In this document: one piece after another, positions 53,013-64,000 of the stretch
How positions within the stretch are numbered: the first letter of the stretch is position 1
How the letters are laid out: each line of letters begins with the position of its first letter
From: Pelobates cultripes
Taxonomy: Eukaryota; Chordata; Amphibia; Anura; Pelobatidae
Direction of reading: 5' to 3'
Length of the DNA: 64,000 nucleotides
NCBI GenBank assembly: GCA_933207985.1
Contig: OW240915.1
Coordinates: forward strand, 122,415,855 to 122,479,854
Program-made: the position numbers and the translations under genes
Notes under the pieces: model-generated
Told to the model about the DNA's origin: nothing
Database searches by the model: none
Seen by the model: only the letters and a program-made list of their open reading frames with translations

Positions 53013-54178
53013 TGCTACGGTACCTCCAGTAATAAATGTGCAAACCGCCGTTTAGTGAATGCTCCCCGTTCGCAATAATGTGGTCTGGTAGCGTGTACAG
53101 TATAACCATGCGAACCACCAGCTAGGGAACACTCCAAACTCCCGAACAGGACCTGTATGGCTCTTTCCCTTCACGAACTCCAAATCCACGAACTGACAAT
53201 ATTAGCCGAACGCCAATATCTTCCAAGCGGCAAATAATTCCAATAAGCAGTCTCTAGGCACCGGTAATAAAATCCCCCCAATAACGAGACCAAGCTCTGC
53301 TTTGAGGGTAAAACATGAACTGATTTACTGTGGGCTACCTGCCCGGTATTTATGCAGGTCTCCCACATGGTGGACACTCCCCTAGGGGAGATTGAAATGA
53401 CAGAAGGACATGGGGACATTTCAGACATACATTCCCACAATATTCCCAGCATGCATCACAGTTCCCTCCCCTCTGCTCGGGAGATAATTGGGAAGTAATT
53501 CAATTATCTCACCGAGCAGAGACAAATCGCCGTTTTAACTCAAAGTTATAAAACACATTAAAATATATAACTTTCTAATTGCCGAACATATTGTATTCGT
53601 GTAACACATCCCCAGATAGCCTGGATCTGAGTGCATATTATTGGCGAATAGCGCTCAGATCCCATTCGCATAGTTCAATCGCCATGGAGTCAAAGTTTAT
53701 TAAAGTTCTTCGGTATGCGATTGACTCCATGGGAAGGCTATCTGGGTTAAGTCCATTCGTGTTGTTGAATTTACCCAAACGGCCGGTATTCGTATGCTTT
53801 TGTCGATTGAGAAGGGAGGTCGACGGCTTCAGCGGTGTTCGGTTGAAAAAGTGTCCGTTTTTAGTTCCATGAAATAACCGTCGAACACCGCTGGTCTTTC
53901 ACATGGTTAAAATGGCCGCCGCCTCGTGGTCGACATACGAACAATGACCACCCTGTATTCGATTTTAATTGAGAAGTGTCTGTGGTTAACCACAACGTTC
54001 TAATAGGGATCAATAGGTTAACCAGCAGCACACTTCTCTTCTGGGTGGCCGTCCGTTCGGTAGTTCCGTTCGACAAAAAAATACATTCCCTTAAACAAGG
54101 CATACGAATGGGGAAATTCATACAAACGGCAAACAGAGGAGCACAGCAATTCTAGTTCATACGGATGGGTCTGTCACA
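53013..54178 (-). mobile_element. Solo LTR (1166 bp) without target duplication
   Basis: On the plus strand TGCTACGGTACCTCC to GATGGGTCTGTCACA, closely related to 46995-48172. The left flank is TATAA, the right flank GTCTG, so no duplication exists. The right side abuts a GT-rich tandem array directly. Hairpin CAGCGGTGTTCGG with GTCGAACACCGCTG at 53830-53893. Confidence 0.88.
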
Positions 54179-55268
54179 GTCTGCGACTGTCTGCCTGTAT
54201 GTGTGACTGTAACTGTGTGTGACTGTCTGCCTGTGTGTGTGACTGTAACTGTGTGCGTGACTGTAACTGTGTGTGAATGTCTGCCTGCGTCTGTGACTGT
54301 CTGCCTGTGTGTGTGACTGTAACTGTGTGTGACTGTCTGCTTGTGTCTGCGACTGTCTGTCTGTGTGAGTGACTGTAAATGTGTGTGACTGTCTGGCTGT
54401 GTGTGTGACTGTAACTGTGTTTGACTGTCTGCCTGTGTGTGTGACTGTAACTGTGTGTGAATGTCTGCCTGCGTCTGAGACTGTCTGCCTGTGTGTGTGA
54501 CTGTAACTGTGTGTGACTGTCTGCCTGTGTGCGTGACTGTAACTGTGTGCGTGACTGTAACTGTGTGTGACTGTCTGCCTGTGTCTGCGACTGTCTGTCT
54601 GTGTGAGTGACTGTAAATGTGTGTGACTGTCTGGCTGTGTGTGTGACTGTAACTGTGTTTGACTGTCTGCCTGTGTGTGTGACTGTAACTGTGTGCGTGA
54701 CTGTAACTGTGTGTGAATGTCTGCCTGCGTCTGTGACTGTCTGCCTGTGTGTGACTGTAACTGTGTGTGACTGTCTGCCTGTGTGCGTGACTGTAACTGT
54801 GTGCGTGACTGTAACTGCGTGTGACTGTCTGCCTGTGTCTGCGACTGTCTGTCTGTGTGAGTGACTGTAAATGTGTGTGACTGTCTGGCTGTGTGTGACT
54901 GTAACTGTTTTTGACTGTCTGCCTGTGTGTGTGACTGTAACTGTGTGCGTGACTGTAACTGTGTGTGAATGTCTGCCTGCGTCTGTGACTGTCTGCCTGT
55001 GTGTGTAACAGTAACTGTGTGTGACTGTCTGCCTGTGTGCGTGACTGTAACTGTGTGCATGACTGTAACTGTGTGTGACTGTCTGCCTGTGTCTGCGACT
55101 GTCTGCCTGTATGTGTGACTGTCTGCCTGTGTGTGTGACTGTAACTGTGTGCGTGACTGTAACTGTGTGTGACTGTCTGCCTGTGTGTGTGACTGTATCT
55201 GTGTGTGAATGTCTGCCTTTGTCTGTGACTGTCTGCCTGTGTGTGTGACTGTAACTGTGTGTGACTGT
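54179..55268 (+). repeat. GT-rich tandem array with higher-order period near 245 bp
   Basis: Short units such as GTGACTGTAACTGTGTGTGA and GACTGTCTGCCTGTGTGTGT alternate. Marker CTGTCTGTCTGTGTGAGTGA recurs at about 54352, 54593 and 54845, giving a higher-order period of about 240-250. The minus strand lacks stops for about 400 codons because of the repeat (THRQT/SYSHTH-like), not because of a gene. Confidence 0.9.
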
Positions 55269-55825
55269 CTGCCTGTTAGTGATGCACCGAACGGTTCGCT
55301 GGCGAATAGTTCCTGGCGAACATAGCATGTTCGCATTCACCACGGCGGGCAAACATATGCGCGGTTTGATCCGCCCCCTACTCGTCATCATTGAGTAAAC
55401 TTTGACCCTGTACCTCACAGTCAGCAGACACATTCCAGCCAATTAGCAGCACACCCTCCCTAGCAGACCCTCCCACCTACTGGACAGCATCCATTTTAGA
55501 TTCATTCTCAAGCTGCATGCTTAGTGAGAGGAGGGAAAGTGTATCTGCTATTGATTTGATAGGGAAATGGATAGCTAGGTTAGTGTATACAGTGTCCACT
55601 ACAGTCCTGAAGGACTCATCTGATCTCTGCTGTAAGGACAGCACCCCAAAAAGCCGATTTTAGGGCTATAACATCAGTCTGCTTTTTTTTTTTCTGTGTA
55701 ATGTAATTGCAGTTGCCTGCCTGCCTGCCAGCTTCTGTGACAGGCTCACAGTGGATACTGTGCCCACTTGCCCAGTGCCACAACTCACTCACTGGTGTCA
55801 CAATAGCTTGCATTTAAAAAAAAAA

Positions 55826-57624
55826 ATGTATTTCACTGTAATAGATTGAATAGCAGTTAGTTGTCTGCAAGCGTCTGTGTGTCAGGCTAGCAGCGTATAC
55901 TGTGCCCACTTGCCCAGTGCCACCAGTACTCAGTGGTGTCACAATAGCGTGCATTTAAAAACCAAAAAACTTTTTTCACTGTTATAGATTGAATAGCAGT
56001 TAGTTGTCTCAAAGCGGGTGTGTCAGCCCTACAGCGTGTACTCTGCCAGTTCACAGTGCCACTCATATCTGGTGTCATAATAGCTTGCATTTAAAAACAA
56101 AAAACTTTTTTCACTGTTATAGATTGAATAGCAGTTAGTTGTCTCAAGGCGGGTGTGTCAGCCCTACAGCGTGTACTCTGCCAGTTCACATTGCCACTCA
56201 TATCTGGTGTCACAATAGCTTGCATTTAAAAACAAAAAACTTTTTTCACTGTTATAGATTGAATAGCAGTCAGTGTCCTTAAAGCGGGTGTGTCAGGCTA
56301 ACAGTGGATACGGTGCCCAGTGCCACCACTCACTGGTGTCATAATAGCTTGCATTTAAAACAAAAAACTTTTTTCACTGTTATAGATTGAATAGCAGTCA
56401 GTGTCCTTAAAGCGGGTGTGTTACGCTAACAGTGGATACGGTGCCCAGTGCCACCACTCACTCACTGGTGTCACAATAGCTTGCATTTAAGAAACAAAAA
56501 ACTTTTTTCACTGTTATAGATTGAATAGCAGTTAGTTGTCTCAAAGCGGGAGTGTCAGCCCTACAGCGTGTAATCTGCCAGTTTACAGTGCCACTCATAT
56601 CTGGTGTCATAATAGCTTGTATTTAAAAACAAAAACATTTTTCACTGTTATAGATTGAATAGCAGTTACTTGTCTCCAAGCGTCTGTGTGTCAGGCCTAC
56701 AAGGTGTACTCTGCCAACCTTTGCCAGTTCAAAGTGCCACTCTTATCTGGTGTCACAATAGCTTGCATTTAAAAACCCAAAAACTTTTTTCACTGTTATA
56801 GATTGAATAGCAGTTAGTTGTCTCAAAGCGGGTGTGTCAGCCCTAAAGCGTGTACTCTGCCAGTTCACAGTGCCACTCTTATCTGGTGTCACAATAGCGT
56901 GCATTTAAAAACCAACAAACTTTTTTCACTGTTATAGATTGAATAGCAGTTAGTTGTCTGCAAGCGTCTGTGTGTCAGGCTCGCAGTGTATACTGTGCAC
57001 ACTTGCCCAGTGCCACCACTCACTCACTGGTGTCACAATAGCGTGCATTTAAAAACCCAAAAACTTTTTTCACTGTTATAGATTGAATAGCAGTTAGTTG
57101 TCTGCAAGCGTCTGTGTGTCAGGCTCGCAACGTATACTGTGCCCACTTGCCCAGTGCCACCACTCACTCACTGGTGTCACAATAGCGTGCATTTAAAAAC
57201 CCAAAACACTTTTTCACTGTTATAGATTGAATAGCAGTTAGTTGTCTGCAAGTGTCTGTGTGTCAGGCTCGCAGCGTATACTGTGCCCATTTGCCCAGTG
57301 CCACCACTCACTCACTGGTGTCACAATAGCATGCATTTAAAACCAAAAAAATGTTTTCACTGTTATAGATTGAATAGCAGTTAGTTGTCTTCAAGCGGGT
57401 GTGCCAGGCCTACAACGTGTACTCTGCCAACCTTTGCCAGTTCAAAGTGCCACTCTTATCTGGTGTCACAATAGCTTGCATTTAAAAACCCAAAAACTTT
57501 TTTCTCTGTTATAGATGAATAGCAGTTAGTTGTCTCAAAGCGGGTGTGTCAGCCCTACAGCGTGTACTCTGCCAACCTCTGCCAGTTCACAGTGCCACTC
57601 ATATCTGGTGTCACAATAGCTTGC
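55826..57624 (+). repeat. Minisatellite of 130-165 bp units, about 12 copies
   Basis: Each unit has the core TTTTTTCACTGTTATAGATT, GAATAGCAGTTAGTTGTCT, a GCGGGTGTGTCAG or GCGTCTGTGTGTCAGG variant, a TGCC box and TGGTGTCACAATAGCTTGCA. Core starts are about 135 bases apart (55976, 56111, 56246, 56374, 56508). It resumes at 58712-58870 after the solo LTR. Confidence 0.9.
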
Positions 57625-58711
57625 TGTTAAGACACTCACCGCCAGGTAGATGAAGCCGCCGTTTAGTGAATAATCCCCTTCTCCAGAAATGCAGTTTATA
57701 TCCAGCCGACCGCCAAACTCCCGAACGAATTTCACGAACACGGCAATTCCCGATCAGCAAAACAGTCGAACGCCTTCCACAGCTAAAAATAACGAAAGCG
57801 CTGTCCCAGTAGTAATTCCCCCACAAACGAGACCAAGCTCCGTCTTGAGGGTCAAATCAGGATCTGTTTAATGGGGGCTACCTGCCCGGTATTTATGCAG
57901 GTCTCCACAAGGTGGACACTCCCCGAAGGGACCTTGTGGAAGACTGTAAAACATATTGTACAGTAGCCAATCGCAGTGGCTTCAATATAAGCCCTTCCCA
58001 TCTTACCCATAAATCCATCTTCTCTACCTCGGAGATAATTGGGAAGAAACCTAATTATCTCCCAGGATAGAGACCATCGCCATTTTAAAACACAGTAATA
58101 AAAATACATTAAAATACATAACTTAGAAAATACCGAATGAATATAGTTCTTATAACGTATCCCCAGACAGCCTGGATCTGAGTGCATATTTCCACCGAAT
58201 AGCGCTCAGATCCGATGTATCTAGTCGAATCGCCATGGAGTCTTTCACCAGTCCTTCGGTATACAAATGACTCCATGGGACGGCTATCTGGGTAAAGGTC
58301 CATACGAATGCATAAAACTCCCGAACAGACCACGTTCGTATGCCTTGCCAAAATAGAAGGGGGGCATCATCTTCCAGCGGTGTTCGGTAAATTAAAGTGT
58401 CCGTTTTTAGTTCCATAGAATTTGTACCGAACACCGCTACGCTTTCTCGTGTCCCAAAATGGCCGCTGCCTCGTGGTCGACATGCGAACGATGACCACCC
58501 GTACGAATGGAATGGAGTGGTGTCTGCGGTTAACCACAACGTTCCAATTGGGGCCAAGAGGTTAACCAGCAGCACACTTCTCTCCTAGGTGGTCGTTCGT
58601 TCGGTAGTTTCAATCGGCATTTTGTAATTTCCCGAACAGGGGCATACGAACAGGAAATCCAGCGAAATAAAGGGAAACAGATGAACCAGCAATATAGGTG
58701 AATCTGTCACA
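57625..58711 (-). mobile_element. Solo LTR (1087 bp) in minisatellite, target duplication CTTGC
   Basis: On the plus strand TGTTAAGACACTCACC to GTGAATCTGTCACA; CTTGC at 57620-57624 and 58712-58716. It is the closest relative in the window to the LTRs of the Gmr1-like element at 9349-16829. Hairpin CAGCGGTGTTCGG with CCGAACACCGCT at 58375-58438. Confidence 0.94.
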
Positions 58712-58870
58712 CTTGCATTTAAAAACAAAAAACTTTTTTCACTGTTATAGATTGAATAGCAGTTAGTTGTCTTCAAGCGGGTGTGTCAGCCCTACAGCGT
58801 GTACTCTGCCAACCTCTGCCAGTTCACAGTGCCACTCATATCTGGTGTCACAGTAGCTTGCACGCATAGT

Positions 58871-59672
58871 ACCACTAATCGGAAAAAAAATGAAAAGCAG
58901 AGGCAGGCCACCCCTACACTGCGCATTGGGTAAATGGAATGCGTGGCTCTGCAGAGGAGTTTTGACACCGCCATGACTTGCAGGCAGGCCTGCTGCCACC
59001 TCCTCTACTCCTCCTACTCCATCCTCTTCTATAACCTCCTCGGCTGAGTCCTCTTCTGCTGCTGCGTCTGGCTCCACATCAACGGATAGGGGACGTAACA
59101 GGGATTAAACTGATAAGAATAGTACTACTTAACACACCACTCCTATCTGGTGGCACATTAGATTGCACGCGCAGTGCCCCAAATTCGAAGTAGGAGGACC
59201 GACCAAGCATCTTTTTCCATATCCCGGTTCCTAAAATCGATGCCATATACACGTCCCCTAATAGGGGACGTAACAGGGTTTAAACTGATAGGAATAATAC
59301 TACTTAACACACCTTATAATAATGCAGAGAGAGGCAACGCAGAGAGAGGAGTCTGAAGAATAGGAGTCAGAGGAGGAAGGTGGCTTTGAGGAGGTGGAAG
59401 ACCAAACACAGCAGGTGTCCCTGGGGGCTCGTTGTCACCTTTCGGGGACCCTTGGTGTTGTATGTGGCTGGGTGGAGGAAGAGACCTTCAATGACATCAG
59501 TGAGGACAAGGAACAGGACATGGCTAGCTTGGTATCCAACCTTGTGCAAATGGGGAGATTGTGGTTGTGCAAATGGACTGTTTGCGGTTGTTTGCAGTGC
59601 GTTAAACGGGGAGTTTGGTCTGTCACTGTGAAGCGGGCGTAACCCTTACACTACCTTATCGATACAACATCA
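58871..59672 (+). other. Unique part of the hAT-like element
   Basis: GATAGGGGACGTAACAGGGA at about 59082 and a near copy at 59262 show an internal duplication. Frame 59394-59642 gives SLVSNLVQMGRLWLCKW but no transposase signature. I recognise the text (GTTAAACGGGGAGTTTGGTC) as a common frog repeat. No real gene is supported. Confidence 0.5.
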
Positions 59673-59830
59673 TGCAGTAGGTCCCCCCCTCATTATTTTT
59701 ATGGCCCCCACCCACCGCTCACGGGTGGGGGCGGGCAGGAGGACAGTAGGTCCCCCCCCATTGAGATTTATGGCCCCCACCCACCGTGCAGGGGTGGGGG
59801 CCAGGGGGAGGACAGTAGGTCCCCCCTTAT
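59673..59830 (+). repeat. Short tandem repeat, about 2.5 units of 75 bp
   Basis: Units share AGTAGGTCCCCCCC, TTATGGCCCCCACCCACCG and GGGTGGGGGC. Each unit contains an inverted pair (GCCCCCACCC with GGGTGGGGGC), so it can form a hairpin. Confidence 0.82.
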
Positions 59831-59844
59831 CCTTATTTACTGAA

Positions 59845-62800
59845 TGTTCCCCTGTATAACAATGTTTGGCATTTAGTGAATATTCCCTATTCTGCTCTGT
59901 GTCAGTGTGTATCAGGGATCCTTAGGATAGGTGTCAATCCATATCTGCCAAATGACCCTATGTAGGGGGAACAGTCTCTATTCTGCTCTGTGTCAGTGTG
60001 TATCACGGCCCCTGAGGACAGGTGTCAATCCATATCTGCCAAGTGACCCTATGTAGGGGGAACAGTCCCTATTCTGCTCTGTGTCAGTGTGTATGAGGGA
60101 TCCTTAGCACAGGTGTCAATCCATATCTGCCAAGTGACCCTATGTAGGGGGGACAGTCTCTATTCTGCTCTGTGTCAGTGTGTATCATGGTCTCTGAGGA
60201 CAGGTGTCAATCCATATCTGCCAAGTGACCCTATGTAGGAGAAACAGTCTCTATTCTGCTCTGTGTCAGTGTGTATCAGGGGCTCTGAGGACGGGTGTCA
60301 ATCCATATCTGCCAAGTGACCCTATTGTGGCAAACCTAGCCACTTGGACTATAACTAGAGACTATGCCTTTAAGGGTTGCCTATAGGTCTGGGGAGATAT
60401 GCGCTTTACTCTTCTATGTATACTTAATGTATTCTCTGCATTGCCTGTAATTGCTGTTTCCGCCGAATGCAAATGGCGGTTTTGTATGGGGATTTTCTTT
60501 CGTTTCACGAACGGCACTTTAGAGAGCCGTTCGTGAACCGAACGCGATACCCCCTAATAGCCCACACACTTAGAGGCGTGTGGCGCTAGTTAACTGATTG
60601 CAACATTGTTGCAATCGGTTATTAGAGGCTCTCCTGGGTGGCCGTCGTTCGACTACTGACCATGTGGCGGTCGGCCATCTTGGATCCTTTGTTCCTCAGC
60701 GGTGCCGGGTCGTCAAACGCATAGTACTACCAATAGCTATTCGACGGCACGAACACCGCTGAGCCTCCAGGACGTTCGGGAGTTTCAGGATCGTGTTCAC
60801 TAAAAGCAATCGGTCCTTTTCATATGTTTTAAAAGAAATGTGTTTTTCGTGCGGCGTTCGGTTATTTTAGCTGGGATCTGAGCGGTAATCTCACGAATGA
60901 TGCGCTCATACCCCAGCAATCTACCGAACGTCCATTCGTGTAAATCCACCGTGTATTTAACAAGTTATGTATTTTTGTTTAAATTTTCGGTTCTGCTGCA
61001 CGAGGGGATAATCCCCTTAACGGTGCATTCTGGGAGGATGATCCCTCTCGTGCAGCGGTGCCTGATTGGAGAAATATGTTGTCATGTAAGTCCCCCATGT
61101 AGTCCCCTCTGGGAGTGCCCCTGGGAAGGGACTCAGGAAACCCCTTGCATGGGGACTTGTATAAATTGTCCAGCCGATTAAAAGGATTTCAGTTGACTCT
61201 CAAAACTGTGTCTCGTCCAGTTATTGGGAGGTTGGGGATATTGCCTTGTTGTTTCAGCGCTTGACTGTGGATTCGTTTCTGAACCAGCGGAATTAGTGGA
61301 TTTATTATTGGCGTTCCGCTACACCTATGTAGGGGAAACAGTCACTATTCTGCTCTGTGTCAGTGTGTCTCATGGTCTCTGAGGACAGGTGTCAATCAAG
61401 TAACACTATGTAGGAGAACAGTCTCTATTCTGCTCTGTGTCAGTGTATATCATGGTCTCTGAGGACAGGTGTCAATCCATATCTGCCAAGTGACCCTATG
61501 TAGGAAGAACAGTCTCTATTCTGCTCTGTGTCAGTGTGTATCAGGGGCTCTGAGGACAGGTGTCAATCCGTATCTGCCAAGTGACCCTATGTAGGGGAAA
61601 CAGTGTCTATTCTGCTCTGTGTCAGTGTGTATCATTATCTCTGAGGACAGGTGTCAATCCATATCTGCCAAGTGACCCTATGTAGGAGGAACAGTCTCTA
61701 TTCTGCTCTGTGTCAGTGTGTATCATGGTCTCTGAGTACAGGTGTCAATCCATATCTGCCAAGTGACCCTATGTAGGAGGAACAGTCTCTATTCTGCTCT
61801 GTGTCAGTGTGTATCTGGGGCTCTGAGGACAGGTGTCAATCCATATCTGCCAAGTGACCCTATGTAGGAGGAACAGTCTCTATTCTGCACTGTGTCAGTG
61901 TGTATCAGGGGCTCTGAGGACAGGTGTCAATCCATATCTGCCAAGTGACCCTATGTAGGGGGAACAGTCTCTATTCTGCTCTGTGTCAGTGTGTATCAGG
62001 GCTCTGAGGACAGGTGTCAATCCATATCTGCCAAGTGACCCTATGTAGGAGGAACAGTCTCTATTCTGCTCTGTGTCAGTGTGTATCAGAGGGGCTCTGA
62101 GTGTCAATCCATATCTGCCAAGTGACCCTATGTAGGAGGAACAGTCCCTATTCTGCTCTTTGTCAGTGTGTATCATAGACTCTGAGGACGGTGTCAATCC
62201 ATATCTGCCAAGTGACCCGATGTAGGGGAACAGTCTCTATTCGTGATAAGTGTGTATCATGATGCTCTGAGGACAGGTGTCAATCCATATGCCAAGTGAC
62301 CCTATGTAGGAGGAACAGTCTCTATTCTGCTCTGTGTCAGTGTGTGTATCCCCAGGGCTCTGAGGACAGGTGTCAATCCATATCTGCCAAGTGACCCGAT
62401 GTATGGGGAACAGTCCCTATTCTCTCTGTGTCAGTGTGTATCATGGTCTCTGAGGACAGGTGTCAATCCATATCTGCCAAGTGACCCTATGTAGGAGGAA
62501 CAGTCTCTACTCTGCTCTGTGTCAGTGTGTATCAGGGTCTCTGAGGACAAGGTGTCAATCCATATCTGCCAAGTGATCCTATGTGGGAGGAACAGTCTCA
62601 CTCTGTGTCAGTGTGTATCAGGGGCTCTGAGGACGAGGTGTCCAATCATATCTGTAAGTGACCCTATGTGGGAGGAACAGTCTCTATTCTGCTCTGGCAA
62701 TCTCAGTGTGTATCAGGGGCTCTGAGGACAGGTGTCCAATCCACTATCTACCCAAGTGACCCTATGTAGGAGGAACAGTCTCTATTCTGCTCTGTGTCCC

Positions 62801-64000
62801 GGTGTGTATCATGGTCTCTGAGAACAGGTGTCAATCCATATCTGCCAAGTGATCCTATGTAGGAGGAACAGTCTCTATTCTGCTCTGTGTCAGTGTGTCA
62901 GGGGCTCTGAGGACAGGTGTCAATCCATATCTGCCAAGTGACCCTATGTAGGAGGAACAGTCTCTATTCTGCTCTGTGTCAGTGTGTATCTGGGGCTCTG
63001 AGGACAGGTGTCAATCCATATCTGCCAAGTGACCCTATGTAGGAGGAACAGTCTCTATTCTGCACTGTGTCAGTGTGTATCATGGTCTCTGAGTACAGGT
63101 GTCAATCCATATCTGCCAAGTGACCCTATGTAGGAGGAACAGTCTCTATTCTGCTCTGTGTCAGTGTGTATCAGGGGCTCTGAGGACGGGTGTCAATCCA
63201 TATCTGCCAAGTGATCCTATGTAGGGGGAACAGTCTCTATTCTGCTCTGTGTCAGTGTATCATGGTCTCTGAGGACAGGTGTCAATCCATATCTGCCAAG
63301 TGACCCTATGTAGGAGGAACAGTCCCTATTCTGCTCTGTGTCAGTGTGTATCAGGGGCTCTGAGGACAGGTGTCAATCCTTATCTGCCAAGTGACCCTAT
63401 GTAGGAGGAACAGTCTCTATTCTTCTCTGTGTCAGTGTGTATCAGGGGCTTTGAGGACAGGTGTCCATCCATATCTGCCAAGTGACCCTATGTAGGAAGA
63501 ACAGTCTCTATTCTGCTCTGTGTCAGTGTGTATCAGGGGCTCTGAGGACAGGTGTCAATCCATATCTGCCAAGTGACCCTATGTAGGGGGAACAGTCTCT
63601 ATTCTGCTCTGTGTCAGTGTGTATCAGGGGCTCTGAGGACAGGAGTCAATCCATATCTGCCAAGTGACCCTATGTAGGAAGAACAGTCTCTATTCTGCTC
63701 TGCGTCAGTGTGTATCATGATCTCTGAGGACAGGTGTCAATCCATATCTGCCAAGTGACCCTATGTAGGAGAACAGTCTCTATTCTGCTCTGTGTCAGTG
63801 TGTATCATGGTCTCTGAGACAGGTGTCAATCCATATCTGCCAAGTGACCCTATGTAGGGGGAACAGTCTCTATTCTGCTCTGTGTCAGTGTGTATCAGGG
63901 GCTCTGAGGACAGGTGTCAATCCCATATCTGCCAAGTGACCCTATGTAGGGGGAACAGTCTCTATTCTGCTCTGTGTCAGTGTGTGTATCATGGTCTCTG
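59845..64000 (+). repeat. 91-bp satellite array, about 34 units, continues past window
   Basis: Unit text: ACAGTCTCTATTCTGCTCTG, TGTCAGTGTGTATCAGGGGC, TCTGAGGACAGGTGTCAATC, CATATCTGCCAAGTGACCCT, ATGTAGGAGGA. The distance between successive starts is exactly 91 (61691, 61782, 61873). Variants: GGGGCTCTG versus TGGTCTCTG and AGGAGGA versus GGGGGA. Small indels occur mainly at 62090-62900. A solo LTR splits it at 60326-61323. No functional centromere or gene signal can be claimed. Confidence 0.95.
60326..61323 (+). mobile_element. Solo LTR (998 bp) in the satellite, target duplication CCTAT
   Basis: TGTGGCAAACCTAGCC to GGCGTTCCGCTACA; CCTAT at 60321-60325 and 61324-61328, and the satellite unit continues in phase. 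Hairpin CAGCGGTGCCGGGTCG with GAACACCGCTG at 60697-60764; GGGATCTGAGCGG with GCGCTCATACCCC at 60872-60914; R/U5 mark ACTGTGTCTCGTCCAGTTAT at 61204. Confidence 0.93.

Larger units (their letters stand above)
55277..59670 (+). mobile_element. hAT-like element with internal minisatellite, right end missing
   Basis: Starts TAGTGATGCACCGAACGG, the same end type as the MITE at 52336, after CTGCCTGT. The first 250 bases share blocks with that MITE (GAGTAAACTTTGACCCTGTA, CCAGCCAATTAGCAGC). A minisatellite (55826-57624 and on) and a unique part (58860-59670) follow. No matching CATCACTA end or CTGCCTGT duplicate is seen; the copy appears cut near 59670. Confidence 0.65.

Noticed and set aside
54152..55442. 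Two long minus-strand open frames (394 and 422 residues)
   Set aside because: They translate a GT-rich tandem array; residues repeat with the DNA period and match no protein family.
59394..59642. Two overlapping frames of about 82 residues
   Set aside because: They belong to a dispersed hAT-like repeat; no transposase motif is visible.
59845..64000. CRISPR-like regular spacing
   Set aside because: The 91-bp units are continuous repeats with no unique spacers, and the context is eukaryotic.
1..64000. Host exons, tRNA genes or other RNA genes
   Set aside because: No frame outside mobile elements showed a known domain, and no cloverleaf or known RNA motif was found; the tRNA-like match at 36099 is a primer binding site.

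Overview
This window looks like a piece of an amphibian, most likely frog, nuclear genome. It holds no recognisable host gene. Almost all of it can be explained as transposable elements, many nested inside one another, plus tandem repeats. The mix (Gmr1-like Ty3/gypsy elements with their LTRs, DIRS1-like and Ngaro-like tyrosine-recombinase retrotransposons, Penelope-like elements with GIY-YIG nucleases, an L1-type LINE, hAT, Tc1/mariner and TTAA-site DNA elements) fits an anuran. That assignment is inference: no species can be named from the sequence alone. Every coding region seen is broken by stops, frameshifts, deletions or insertions.

Layout. 1-18138: remains of an Ngaro-like element, cut by a partial LTR (1-823), a DIRS1-like element (904-8119, itself carrying two solo LTRs) and a nearly complete Gmr1-like element on the minus strand (9349-16829, carrying a solo LTR inside its 3' LTR). 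The Gmr1-like element has the domain order gag, protease, integrase, reverse transcriptase, RNase H. 18141-22800: two Penelope-like copies head to head, with an inverted segment at the junction. 22890-23660: a fold-back repeat with alternating arms. 25034-28146: two solo LTRs and an L2-like tail. 28948-44743: one full-length L1-type LINE with a 15-bp target duplication, split by three solo LTRs and by a deleted Gmr1-like element (32612-38598), which itself carries a TTAA MITE and a hAT element with another MITE inside. 44759-50678: L2-like tails, a DIRS terminus, two solo LTRs and a Tc1-like transposon. 50815-59670: MITEs, a Penelope fragment, a palindromic hAT MITE, a GT-rich tandem array and a long hAT-like element with internal minisatellite. 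59845-64000: a 91-bp satellite array, again hit by a solo LTR.

The dominant theme is one LTR superfamily. Thirteen insertions (eleven solo LTRs and two proviral-type elements) have perfect 5-bp target duplications that I could read directly, and further copies are partial, rearranged or have diverged duplications. Its LTRs share a start near TGTGRC/TGTWAC, an end near GYTACA/GTAACA and a set of conserved hairpins. Two further patterns deserve a check: an LTR without target duplication next to a tandem array, and the inverted Penelope junction.
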